Assembly (NCBI RefSeq): GCF_020873915.1
Contig: NZ_JAHWGP010000043.1
Location: 1-57,449 of the forward strand
Length of the DNA stretch: 57,449 nucleotides
Origin: Streptomyces sp. DH5
GTDB taxonomy: Bacteria; Actinomycetota; Actinomycetes; Streptomycetales; Streptomycetaceae
Reading direction: 5' to 3'
Shown here: positions 48,121 through 56,421 of the stretch, one piece after another
Layout: each line of letters opens with the position of its first letter
How positions within the stretch are numbered: position 1 is the first letter of the stretch
Notes under the pieces: model-generated
What the model was told of the DNA's origin: nothing
The model's input: the letters and a program-made list of their open reading frames with translations, nothing else
Databases searched by the model: none
Program-made: the position numbers and the translations under genes

Positions 48121-49611
48121 ATGCACCACATACTGCGCGGGCCGGTGACGACCGCGGTCGTCCTGGCCCTCGGCGCCTCCCTGACCGGCGCCGCCGTCAC
48201 GGGCGGAGACCCCTCGGGGAACTCCGACGCGACCGTCTCCCCGCCCGCCGGCACCCGCACGCAGCCCGCCCCGGGCACCTACACCAAGCGCGTCGTGGCC
48301 ACCGGGCTGCAGAACCCCTACGAGGTCGTCCGGGGTCCCGACGGAGCCCTGTGGGTCACCGAGAAGAGCGGCAAGAAGGTCACCCGCGTCGACCCCGAGT
48401 CGGGCGCCAAGAGCACGCTCCTCAGCCTGCCGGAAGCCGTGCACAGCGAGGGAGGGCAGGACGGTGTCCTCGGCCTGGCCGTCGAGCGGCGCGAGAACGG
48501 CGAGGTGTACGCGTACGTCTCGTACAGCTACGACATCGACAGCACCCCGGTCGTGCAGGCCCGCACCAAGATCGAGCGCTACACGTACGACCCGGACCGG
48601 CAGCGGCTGCACAGCCCGAAGGCCGTCATCGCCGGCATGCCGTCCGGCAACGACCACCAGTCGGCGCGGCTGCGCCTGGGCCCCGACGGCAAGCTGTACT
48701 ACACCATCGGCGACCAGGGTGTGAACCAGTTCGGCAACACCTGCAGGCCCAGCTACGCCATGCGGCTGCCCACCGCCCGCGAGGTCGAGGGCCGCGACTG
48801 GATCGCCTACCAGGGCAAGACCCTGCGGCTGAACACCGACGGCTCCGTCCCCTCGGACAACCCGGTCCTCGACGGTGTGCGCAGTCACGTGTACACCTAC
48901 GGGCACCGCAACGCGCAGGGGCTGGCCTTCGGGCCCGACGGCACGCTCTACTCCAACGAGCAGGGGCCGAAGACCGACGACGAGATCAACATCCTCGCCA
49001 AGGGCGGCAACTACGGCTGGCCGAACGTCTCCGGCTACCGCGACGACAAGGCGTACGTGTACGCCAACTGGTCCGCCTCCTGGCCGACGCCGTGTGACGG
49101 GCTGACCTTCAGCAACTTCGAGATCCCCGAGACGGTCCCGGTGGAGCGGGAGAGCGACTTCACCGGGCGCTTCGTGCGGCCGATCCACACCTTCGGCACC
49201 GTGGACTCCGACTTCGACTTCCAGGACCCCGACTGCGCCCAGGGCGAGATGTGGTCGGTGTGCTGGCCCACCATCGCCCCCTCCGGCTTCGAGCACTACG
49301 GGACGTCCAGGAAGTCCGCCGCAGCCACCGGTGACGGCCTCGCCGGGTGGGAGAACTCCCTGGTGATGACCACTCTCAAGGACGGCACGGTCTACCGCGT
49401 CGACCTCACCGGGAACGGCCGGGACGTCAGCGGCGTCACCGAGCTGATCGTGGAGGAGAACCGCTTCCGCGACACCGAGTTCAGCGCCGACGGCCTGTCC
49501 CTCTTCGTCGCGACCGACTCCGCGGGCCCCGTCCGCGATCAGACGGGCGGCCCGTCGACCGACCCCCTGGAGAACCCCGGCGCGATCGTCGAGTACCGCT
49601 GGGAGCCCTGA
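48121..49611 (+). CDS. Secreted PQQ-dependent sugar dehydrogenase-like (GSDH) beta-propeller
   Basis: The 496-residue exported protein has a signal peptide (HHILRGPVTTAVVLALGASLTGAAVTG) and a six-bladed soluble glucose dehydrogenase-like propeller: VVATGLQNPYEVVRGPDGALWVTEKSGKKVTRVD, GLAVERR, YTYGHRNAQGLAFGPDGTLYSNEQGP and DDEINILAKGGNYGWP. The HRNAQG and NEQGP...GGNYGWP segments are those that contact cofactor and calcium in the family. It oxidises aldose sugars at C1, probably with PQQ. The ATG follows GGAAGGAATCGC. A hairpin follows the stop. Confidence 0.85.
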   Translation: MHHILRGPVTTAVVLALGASLTGAAVTGGDPSGNSDATVSPPAGTRTQPAPGTYTKRVVATGLQNPYEVVRGPDGALWVTEKSGKKVTRVDPESGAKSTLLSLPEAVHSEGGQDGVLGLAVERRENGEVYAYVSYSYDIDSTPVVQARTKIERYTYDPDRQRLHSPKAVIAGMPSGNDHQSARLRLGPDGKLYYTIGDQGVNQFGNTCRPSYAMRLPTAREVEGRDWIAYQGKTLRLNTDGSVPSDNPVLDGVRSHVYTYGHRNAQGLAFGPDGTLYSNEQGPKTDDEINILAKGGNYGWPNVSGYRDDKAYVYANWSASWPTPCDGLTFSNFEIPETVPVERESDFTGRFVRPIHTFGTVDSDFDFQDPDCAQGEMWSVCWPTIAPSGFEHYGTSRKSAAATGDGLAGWENSLVMTTLKDGTVYRVDLTGNGRDVSGVTELIVEENRFRDTEFSADGLSLFVATDSAGPVRDQTGGPSTDPLENPGAIVEYRWEP

Positions 49612-49632
49612 CCTCCCCGCTCCGCGCCGTAC

Positions 49633-49669
49633 GGGCGCAGGCCCCGTCCCCGCCCGCCGGCCTGCGCCC
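49633..49669. terminator. Bidirectional hairpin terminator
   Basis: GGGCGCAGGCC (49633-49643) pairs perfectly with GGCCTGCGCCC (49659-49669). It separates the convergent dehydrogenase and lipoprotein genes. Confidence 0.7.
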
Positions 49670-49676
49670 GGGCGGG

Positions 49677-50477
49677 TCAGCCCAGGGCGTCGACGTCCAG
49701 TACCTCGCCCGTGGGCTTCTTCGCCGCCACCGGTGTGCCGTAGTCGGTGAAGGAGAGGGTGCCCGGGTCGGTGGCGGAGGCGCTGTCCAGGCGCAGGAGA
49801 TACGGCTCGCCCTCGGTGGCGACGTACAGCGTGAAGCGGTCCTCGCCGTCCTGCGCGGTCAGTGTGATCGCGGGGGTGCCGTCGATCGTCGTGGTGGCGC
49901 CGCGGGCCGCGTCCGCGTCGCCCTTCTCCGCGCCGCCGAGGACCTCGCCGAGGTCGCAGAAGCCGGCCAGGTCCTCGGCGTCCGGGCCGGTGGCCGACAT
50001 CTTCATCCACTTGCCGGCCAGCAGGGCCACCGCCGCGTCGACCTCGGCCTCGGGCTCGCCCTCGCTCTGAGCCCGCAGGAACTTCTCGTCGTAGCGCGCG
50101 TAGACGGTGTCGCCGGTCTTGATCAACTCGGTCTCGCCCTGACCGTCGATCCCCATCGTGCCGGCGCACTCGCCCCGCTCGTCCAGGGCCATGTCGACCC
50201 GGACGGAGCCGCCGCCGGCTTCGTCCGGGACGGTGCCGGTCATCCGCAGGGACGGTGCGGCGGTCGTGGCCGCGAAGGCCTTCTCGGCTATCTCGCCGCC
50301 GGTCAGCCCGGCGAACGGCTCCTTCGGCTTCGGGGAACTCTTCGGTTCCTTCGTCGTGCTCTGCCCGGCCTGGTCGGACGAGGAGCCGGTGCTCGTCTCG
50401 TCCCCGCCCGCGCAGCCGGTGAGACCGGTGGCCGTCACGGCGGCCAGAGCGAGGGCGGCGAGTGCGGTGCGACGCAT
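49677..50477 (-). CDS. Secreted lipoprotein, LolA/LppX-like
   Basis: A 266-residue lipoprotein with signal ALAALALAAVTATGLTGC (lipidated Cys22), a Ser/Thr/Lys-rich linker, and a beta-rich domain (MTGTVPDEAGGGSVRVDMALDERGECAGTMG, ELIKTGDTVYARYDEKFL, TLTAQDGEDRFTLYVATEGEPYLLRLD) of the LolA/LppX/LprG type. Such proteins carry lipids or sense envelope state; the function here is unknown. The ATG at 50477 follows GGAGGAA. It is 21 bases after the gene at 50499 on the same strand and is probably co-transcribed. Confidence 0.75.
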   Translation of the reverse strand: MRRTALAALALAAVTATGLTGCAGGDETSTGSSSDQAGQSTTKEPKSSPKPKEPFAGLTGGEIAEKAFAATTAAPSLRMTGTVPDEAGGGSVRVDMALDERGECAGTMGIDGQGETELIKTGDTVYARYDEKFLRAQSEGEPEAEVDAAVALLAGKWMKMSATGPDAEDLAGFCDLGEVLGGAEKGDADAARGATTTIDGTPAITLTAQDGEDRFTLYVATEGEPYLLRLDSASATDPGTLSFTDYGTPVAAKKPTGEVLDVDALG

Positions 50478-50498
50478 GGTGGGTCTTCCTCCGGGTGA

Positions 50499-50978
50499 TC
50501 AGAAGTTGCCGTTGCCGAGCAGTTCGCCCTCGGCGTCGTAGACGGTGACGAGGCCGTTCTCGCTCTGCTTCCAGTCGGCGAACGCGGAGGCGATGAGCTT
50601 GGCGGGGCCCGCGCCCTCGCCCATGATCCCGCCGGTGAAGTCGGTGTAGACGTCGGCGGCGTCCAGGATGTCGTTCTGCTCCTCGGCGCCCTGCACCTTG
50701 GTGACGTGGGCGACCGCCTGCTTCTCCTGAGGCGTACCGTTCTTCCGCACGAACGCCTTGAACTGTTCGGCCTGGGACGCCTTCTCGGCGCCCTTGTCGA
50801 CGCTCTTGCCGCCGGCCTTGTCGCCGGCCGGCTCGGCCCCGCCCGGCTGCTGCCGCGCCGACGCGGAAGAGCCCTTGTCGGTGGATCCGCCGTCCGCGTC
50901 GCCCGAGTTCGCCGAGACGGCACCGATGACGACGACCCCCACGACGGCGCCCAGCACGATCTTGCTCTTCATGCCCAT
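50499..50978 (-). CDS. Exported or membrane-anchored protein of unknown function
   Basis: A 159-residue protein with an N-terminal hydrophobic segment (KSKIVLGAVVGVVVIGAVSA), a Ser/Gly/Lys-rich linker, and a C-terminal helical domain (AEQFKAFVRKNGTPQEKQAVAHVTKVQG, NDILDAADVYTDFTGG, FADWKQSENGLVTVYDAEGELLGNGNF). I do not recognise the family. The ATG at 50978 is eight bases after GGGAGGGG. It is first in an operon with the LolA-like lipoprotein and divergent from the methylase-like gene. Confidence 0.7.
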   Translation of the reverse strand: MGMKSKIVLGAVVGVVVIGAVSANSGDADGGSTDKGSSASARQQPGGAEPAGDKAGGKSVDKGAEKASQAEQFKAFVRKNGTPQEKQAVAHVTKVQGAEEQNDILDAADVYTDFTGGIMGEGAGPAKLIASAFADWKQSENGLVTVYDAEGELLGNGNF

Positions 50979-51173
50979 GACTGTGTCCCCTCCCGGAAAC
51001 GGCGGCCGCCACCCCTTGCGGCAGACGCCTGTTCGTCGAGTCAATGACAACAGAGAGTGTGAACCGAGTCAACACGGTTCACATTGTTTCGATGCTGCGC
51101 GTGCGTGAACTCGTCGTTCTCGCGGGCATCGGTATGCTCGCCGTCACACATGGCGCGAGGGGGAGCGGGGCGG

Positions 51174-53258
51174 ATGCCGGGCATGCAGGACAACGCGACA
51201 GAAGTGACCGCCGCGGGAATCGCACGGCTGGTCGGCGTGGGCCGCGCGGCCGTCAGCAACTGGCGTCGCCGGCACCCCGACTTCCCCCGGCCGGTCGGCG
51301 GCACCGAGACCAGCCCTTCCTTCGCCCTCACCGAGATCGAGGACTGGCTGCGCCGGCACGGCAAGCTCGCCGAGGTCCCCCTCAGGGAGCGCGTCTGGCA
51401 GCACCTCTCCGGCCACCCCGAGGGACCGGTCACCGCCCTCACCCACGTCGGCTGCGCCCTGCTGCTGATCCACGAACGCCCCCCGGTCTGGCTGGACGTG
51501 AGCTCCGGCTCCGACGAGCGACTCGCCGCGATGCTCCCCACGGCGCTGGAACAGGTGCTCACGCCCCGGCCCGCCGACCGGGACGGCCCACCCGTGAACC
51601 CGCCGGCCGCCGTGAACCGCTCGCTCGCCCTCGCCCCCCCGACCGGCCCCCAGCTGCTCCCCTCCGTCCCCCTCCTGCGCGGCGCCGCCGAACTCGCCGC
51701 CGAAGCCGGCGCCCGGCAGACCTTCGAGTTCCTGCTCGCCCGGCACCTCGACGCCAACCCGCGCCAGTACACCCTCACCCCCGCCGACCTCGCCGACCTC
51801 ATGGCCGCCCTCGCCGGCGCCCCCGACACCGTCCTCGACCCCGCGTGCGGCACCGGCGCCCTGCTCCGCGCCGTCACCCCCCGCCCCGGCCTGCGGCTCC
51901 ACGCCCAGGACCGCGCACCCGACCTCGCCGCCCTCACCGCGCTCCGCCTCGCCCTGCACACCCGTGCCCCCGTGCACACCGCCGCCGGTGACGCCCTGCG
52001 CGCCGACGCCCACCCGGACCTGAGGGCCGACGCCGTCCTGTGCCACCCGCCGTTCAACGAACGCAACTGGGGCCACGACGAACTCGCCTACGACCCGCGC
52101 TGGGAGTACGGCTTCCCGGCCCGCACCGAGTCCGAGCTCGCCTGGGTGCAGCACGCCCTCGCCCGGCTCCGCGACGGCGGCACCGCCGTGCTGCTGATGC
52201 CGCCCGCCGCCGCGTCCCGCCGCTCCGGCCGCCGCATCAGGGCCGACCTGCTGCGCCGCGGCGCGCTGCGCGCCGTCGTCGCGCTGCCGGCCGGCGCGGC
52301 ACCCCCGTACAACATCCCCCTGCACCTGTGGGTGCTGCGCCGGCCCCGGCTGACGCCCGTACAGCCGGAGGTGCTCCTCGCCGACGCCGCACGCTTCGCG
52401 GCCGACGGGCGCGGCGGTCCCGACTGGCCGGGCGTGCGCGAGACGGTCCTCGACGCCTGGCGCGCCTTCGACCGGGCCGGACGGCTCGACGAACGGCCGG
52501 GACTGGCCCGCTCCGTGCCCGTCATCGAACTCCTCGACGACGACGTGGACCTCGCCCCGGCACGCCACCTGCCGCCCCCGGCCGACGCGGACGGCGCCGG
52601 CCGGCTGACCGACGTACGCGAACGGCTCGGCGAGACGCTGCGGCTGACCGCCGGACTGACCCCGCCGCCCGTGGACCCCGCGCCGCCCGCCGCGTCCGGA
52701 CGCCTGCCGCTGACCACCGTCGGCGAACTGGCCCGCGGCGGCGCCCTGGTGCTGCGCACCGGCGGAACCGGCGGACCCGCGCGCCTGCCGGTGCTCACCG
52801 ACCACGACGTGCTCGCCGGGACCGCACCCTCCGGGACGCTCCCGGAGAGCGACGAGGAAGCCGTGCTCACCGCACCGGGCGACGTCGTCGTCCCCGTACT
52901 CGGCGGCGGGGCCGTCGCCCGCGTCGTCGACGACGTGACCGCCCAAGCCGCCCTCGGCCGCAACCTCGTGCTGCTGCGCCCCGACCCGGCCGCGCTCGAT
53001 CCGTGGTTCCTCGCCGGATTCCTGCGCGGGACCAGCAACAACCGCCAGGCCAGCAGCTACGCGTCCACCGCCACCCGGCTCGACGTGCGCCGCCTGCACC
53101 TGCCCCGGCTGCCGCTGGACGAACAGCGGCGCTACGGCGCCCGGTTCCGCGAACTCGACGCGTTCGAGCGGGCGCTCCGGCAGGCCGGCCGGCTCGGCGA
53201 ACAGCTCGTGCGCGGGATGTACGACGGCCTGACCGACGGGACGATCGCCCCGGACTGA
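51174..53258 (+). CDS. Orphan N-6 DNA methylase-like protein with N-terminal HTH and altered motif IV
   Basis: The 694-residue protein starts with a helix-turn-helix (VTAAGIARLVGVGRAAVSNWRRRHPDFPRPVGG), then an N6-methylase domain with motif I DPACGTGALL (Asp222-Gly228) and motif IV HPPFN (His291-Phe294), where type I methylases normally have NPPF/Y. The C-terminal third (about 510-690; LPLTTVGELARGG, LRGTSNNRQASSYAS, LPRLPLDEQRRYGARFRELDAF) resembles an HsdS target-recognition half. No restriction subunit is adjacent. Catalysis is doubtful without the motif IV Asn. The ATG at 51174 has GGGGGAG eight bases before it; 51150 and 51183 are alternatives. Confidence 0.75.
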   Translation: MPGMQDNATEVTAAGIARLVGVGRAAVSNWRRRHPDFPRPVGGTETSPSFALTEIEDWLRRHGKLAEVPLRERVWQHLSGHPEGPVTALTHVGCALLLIHERPPVWLDVSSGSDERLAAMLPTALEQVLTPRPADRDGPPVNPPAAVNRSLALAPPTGPQLLPSVPLLRGAAELAAEAGARQTFEFLLARHLDANPRQYTLTPADLADLMAALAGAPDTVLDPACGTGALLRAVTPRPGLRLHAQDRAPDLAALTALRLALHTRAPVHTAAGDALRADAHPDLRADAVLCHPPFNERNWGHDELAYDPRWEYGFPARTESELAWVQHALARLRDGGTAVLLMPPAAASRRSGRRIRADLLRRGALRAVVALPAGAAPPYNIPLHLWVLRRPRLTPVQPEVLLADAARFAADGRGGPDWPGVRETVLDAWRAFDRAGRLDERPGLARSVPVIELLDDDVDLAPARHLPPPADADGAGRLTDVRERLGETLRLTAGLTPPPVDPAPPAASGRLPLTTVGELARGGALVLRTGGTGGPARLPVLTDHDVLAGTAPSGTLPESDEEAVLTAPGDVVVPVLGGGAVARVVDDVTAQAALGRNLVLLRPDPAALDPWFLAGFLRGTSNNRQASSYASTATRLDVRRLHLPRLPLDEQRRYGARFRELDAFERALRQAGRLGEQLVRGMYDGLTDGTIAPD

Positions 53259-53288
53259 CCTCCCGTCGCGCCCCCGCGGGCCGCGGGA

Positions 53289-53323
53289 CGACAACGGTTC
53301 GGTACATCCCGGACCGGTTGTCG
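53289..53323 (+). terminator. Stem-loop after the methylase-like gene
   Basis: CGACAAC (53289-53295) pairs with GTTGTCG (53317-53323), and GGTTCGG (53296-53302) with CCGGACC, with one bulged G and one G-U pair, around a six-base loop. Confidence 0.6.
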
Positions 53324-53383
53324 CCGATGGCCTATACGCTCGGACTCCGAGTTCCCATCGGCTACACCTGTGCAGGAGCAGTC

Positions 53384-54022
53384 ATGTACGGCCACGGCGC
53401 GGCGCCGCCCCCACCCAGCGGCGCATCGGTCACCACGCAGCGCGTGCTGTACGCCGCCGCCGGCATCCTGTGCTGCGGCATGCTGGCCTGCGTACCGCTG
53501 TTCCGTGTCGCGTTCCTGCGGGGACGCACGATCGACTGGGCGATGGCCTGGGTGAGCATCCCGCTCGCCATCGCCTGCGGGGCGGTGGCCGGTTCGCTGC
53601 CGGAGTCGGACTACCGTACCGACATCGCCGTGTTCGCGATGCTGCTGCTCGGCGCGGCCGCCACCGCGTACTTCCTGGTGGTGGACATCCGCCTGCACTA
53701 CCAGCGCAAGGGCCCGCACGCGGCGCCGATGCCGCCGTCGCCGCACGCCACGACGATGCACGCCCCCGGCCCCCACACCCCCCACACCCCCTACGGCTAC
53801 CCGCAGCAGGCCTCGCCCTACGCGCCCACCCCCGTGCCGCAGCCGCAGCCCCCGCACACCCCGGTGCCCCCCACCCCCGTACCGCCGCAGGCGCAGCCGC
53901 CGCAGCGGCCCGCGCCGGCCCGGATCGACCAGGTGCGCGCCGAGCTCGACGAACTCAGTGACTACCTGCGCCGGCAGGACGGGCAGCAGGGCCGGCACGG
54001 CACCGGCGAAGGCGGAAGGTGA
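53384..54022 (+). CDS. Small multi-helix membrane protein with Pro-rich tail
   Basis: The 212-residue protein has about three membrane helices (about 22-40, VLYAAAGILCCGMLACVPLF; about 52-70; about 82-102, IAVFAMLLLGAAATAYFLVV), then a His/Pro-rich cytoplasmic region with PYGYPQQ and a short C-terminal charged helix (IDQVRAELDELSDYLRRQDG). I do not recognise a named family. The ATG follows AGGAGCAGTC. Its stop abuts the kinase gene, so the two form an operon and it may be a membrane partner of the soluble kinase. Confidence 0.72.
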   Translation: MYGHGAAPPPPSGASVTTQRVLYAAAGILCCGMLACVPLFRVAFLRGRTIDWAMAWVSIPLAIACGAVAGSLPESDYRTDIAVFAMLLLGAAATAYFLVVDIRLHYQRKGPHAAPMPPSPHATTMHAPGPHTPHTPYGYPQQASPYAPTPVPQPQPPHTPVPPTPVPPQAQPPQRPAPARIDQVRAELDELSDYLRRQDGQQGRHGTGEGGR

Positions 54023-54024
54023 GC

Positions 54025-55557
54025 GTGACGGCGGGACGTGTCGTCGCCGGCCGCTACGAACTGTCCACGCTCATCGGACAGGGCGGCATGGGGCAGGTCT
54101 GGACGGCCTACGACAAGCGGCTGGACCGGCGCGTGGCGGTGAAGCTGCTGCGTCCCGACAAGGTGGCGGGGCAGGAGGCCGACGAACTGCGCCGCCGCTT
54201 CGTGCGCGAGTGCCGGGTGACCGCCCAGGTCGACCACCCCGGCCTGGTCACCGTGCACGACGCGGGCAGCGAGGGCGAGGAGCTGTTCCTCGTCATGCAG
54301 TACGTCGACGGCTCCGACCTCGGTGACCACCTCGCCGAACACGACCCGTACCCGTGGCAGTGGGCGGTCGCGGTGGCCGCGCAGCTGTGCGCGGTGCTCA
54401 GTGCCGTGCACGCCGTGCCGATCGTCCACCGCGACCTCAAGCCGCGCAACGTGATGGTGAGGCAGGACGGCACCGTCACCGTGCTCGACCTCGGAGTCGC
54501 CTCCGTCATGGACGCCGACACCACCCGCCTCACCCATACCGGCACGCCGATAGGCTCGCCCGCCTACATGGCCCCCGAGCAGGCGATGGGCGGCGCGGTC
54601 GGCCCGTACACCGACCTGTACGCGCTCGGCGTGCTGATGCACGAACTGCTCAGCGGCGACGTGCCGTTCTCCGGCTCGACGGCGCTCGGGGTGCTGCACC
54701 GGCACCTGTACGAGCCGCCGGTGCCCGTGCGCCGGATACGCCCGGAGGTCCCCGAGGGACTGGAGTCGCTGGTGCTGCGGCTCCTCGCCAAGGACCCGCA
54801 GCACCGTCCGGACTCAGCGCAGGAGGTCTACGAGCACCTGGCACTGCTGCTTCCCGCGCGGGGCACTCCCACCGGCTCGCCCCTGGACCCCACCCGTCCC
54901 TTCCTGCGCCCGCACGCCCCCTGGCCGGACCGCGCCCGCACCCCCGCACCCCGGCCGGCGCCCGCCACGCCGCCCGCGCCCGCGCGCGACAAGGCGGACG
55001 TGGCCTCGGCCGTGGACGAGGTGAAGCGGCTGCTCGGCGAGGGCCGCATCACCCAGGCCGTCGACATCCTCGGCTCGATCCTGCCCGCCGCCGCCGAGCA
55101 GCACGGCGAGCACTCGCCGGTCGTGCGCACCCTGCGCAAGCAGTACGCGGCCACGCTCCTGGACGACGGCCAGTACCGGCGGGCCCTGCCCGAACTGCGC
55201 CGTCTCGCCGACGAGCGCGCCGCCGAGGCCGGCCAGGCCGACCCGCAGTCGCTGCGCTACCGCTACGAGGCCGCCCAGTGTCTGGAGCAGCTCGGCGAGC
55301 CGGCGGCGGCGCTCACCGAGTACCGGGCGCTGCTGGCGTACTACGAGAACCAGTACGTCGCCGCCGGGGACCCGCAGCTCGCCCTCGACGTCCGGCGCCG
55401 CATCGGCCACCTGCTGCTCGCCCTCGGCGACCGGGCCGCCGCGCACGACACGCTGGTCCGGCTGCTGCACGACGTGGAGCGCGTCCAGGGGCCCGGGCAT
55501 CCGCTCGCCGTCGAGGTCCGCCGGACGCTGCAGTGGCTGGGACAGGTGCGCGGATAG
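54025..55557 (+). CDS. Soluble Ser/Thr protein kinase with C-terminal TPR-like region
   Basis: The 510-residue PknB-type kinase has the Gly-rich loop LIGQGGMGQVWTAYDKRLD, VAVKLLR, the catalytic loop HRDLKPRNVMV, DLG in place of DFG, and GSPAYMAPEQ. After a Pro-rich linker (about 275-325) comes a helical repeat region (VKRLLGEGRITQAVDILGSILPAAAEQHGEHSPVVRTLRKQYAATLLDDGQYRRALPELRRL...) with TPR character. No membrane helix is present. The GTG at 54025 lies five bases after GGAAGG; GTG 54019 overlaps that site. It is coupled to the membrane protein upstream. Confidence 0.88.
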   Translation: MTAGRVVAGRYELSTLIGQGGMGQVWTAYDKRLDRRVAVKLLRPDKVAGQEADELRRRFVRECRVTAQVDHPGLVTVHDAGSEGEELFLVMQYVDGSDLGDHLAEHDPYPWQWAVAVAAQLCAVLSAVHAVPIVHRDLKPRNVMVRQDGTVTVLDLGVASVMDADTTRLTHTGTPIGSPAYMAPEQAMGGAVGPYTDLYALGVLMHELLSGDVPFSGSTALGVLHRHLYEPPVPVRRIRPEVPEGLESLVLRLLAKDPQHRPDSAQEVYEHLALLLPARGTPTGSPLDPTRPFLRPHAPWPDRARTPAPRPAPATPPAPARDKADVASAVDEVKRLLGEGRITQAVDILGSILPAAAEQHGEHSPVVRTLRKQYAATLLDDGQYRRALPELRRLADERAAEAGQADPQSLRYRYEAAQCLEQLGEPAAALTEYRALLAYYENQYVAAGDPQLALDVRRRIGHLLLALGDRAAAHDTLVRLLHDVERVQGPGHPLAVEVRRTLQWLGQVRG

Positions 55558-55728
55558 GGGACGGCGGCCGCCGCGGGACCGTGCGGCGCCGGACGTCGCG
55601 GGCGCGGCGGTGCCGGAAGTCGCCGTGAATCGTTGGTCGAATGGGTTGGCCAGAGCTTGGCCGATGCCTACCATCGATCACCGCAAGACTTTGTGCACCG
55701 CCGCACAAGCTCTCCTCAGGAGGTCTCC

Positions 55729-56376
55729 TTGCACCGCCGTCGTCGCACCGCGCTCCTCCTCACCGCCGCGATCGCCGCGGCGCCCCTGCTGACCGCCTGC
55801 GGCAGCGACGCGCATCCCGGCGCCGCCGCCGTGGTCGGCGGGGAGCGGATCACCGTGTCGCAGCTGGAGAACAGGGTCGACGAGGTCCGTGCGGCCCAGC
55901 GGGCGGCCGTGCCGGACGAGGCGCAGTACCAGCAGGCCATCGCGCGGACCGGGAGCCTGACCCGCGACACCCTGCAGGGCATGGTCCTGGACCGGGTGCT
56001 GGAGCACGCCGCGCGGGACGCCGGGGTGACGGTCACGGACCGCGAGATCCAGCAGATGCGGGCCGGTCTGGAGGAGCAGGCCGGTGGCGCGGAAGGGCTG
56101 GAGACCGCCTGGCTCCAGCAGTACGGCATCCCGCCGCAGCGCCTCGAGGAGAACCTCCGCCTCCAGCTCCAGGCCCAGAAGCTCGCCGAGCGGCTCGGCA
56201 CCGACACCAGCCGGCCGGAGTTCTGGCAGGCGCTGTCCAGGGCGGGCAAGGAACTCGACGTCGACCTCAACCCGCGCTACGGCGAGTGGGACGTGCGCAA
56301 GAGCAGCCGCGTGGACGCGGAGACGCCGTGGGTGCGCGACGTCACGGCGGCGGCCGGGGCTCCGCTGACGCTCTGA
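55729..56376 (+). CDS. SurA N-terminal domain lipoprotein (foldase-like)
   Basis: The 215-residue lipoprotein begins with RRRRTALLLTAAIAAAPLLTAC (lipidated Cys24), then VVGGERITVSQLENRVDEVRAAQ and a helical domain (TRDTLQGMVLDRVLEHAARDAGVTVTDREIQQM...) typical of SurA/PrsA N-terminal chaperone domains. No parvulin PPIase domain follows, so it may act as a holdase outside the membrane. The start is a TTG at 55729, five bases after CAGGAGG; the longer frame puts residues before the signal peptide. It is followed by mazG. Confidence 0.82.
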   Translation: MHRRRRTALLLTAAIAAAPLLTACGSDAHPGAAAVVGGERITVSQLENRVDEVRAAQRAAVPDEAQYQQAIARTGSLTRDTLQGMVLDRVLEHAARDAGVTVTDREIQQMRAGLEEQAGGAEGLETAWLQQYGIPPQRLEENLRLQLQAQKLAERLGTDTSRPEFWQALSRAGKELDVDLNPRYGEWDVRKSSRVDAETPWVRDVTAAAGAPLTL

Positions 56377-56409
56377 CGTCCGACGCGGGGGGCGGGCGCG
56401 GCCGTGGGC

Positions 56410-56415
56410 TAGTTT
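56410..56415 (+). promoter_or_regulatory. Candidate -10 of a leaderless mazG message
   Basis: TAGTTT is exactly at -12 to -7 from the GTG at 56422. GGAGG directly abuts the GTG and is too close to serve as a ribosome-binding site. The -35 is not clear. Confidence 0.4.
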
Positions 56416-56421
56416 CGGAGG

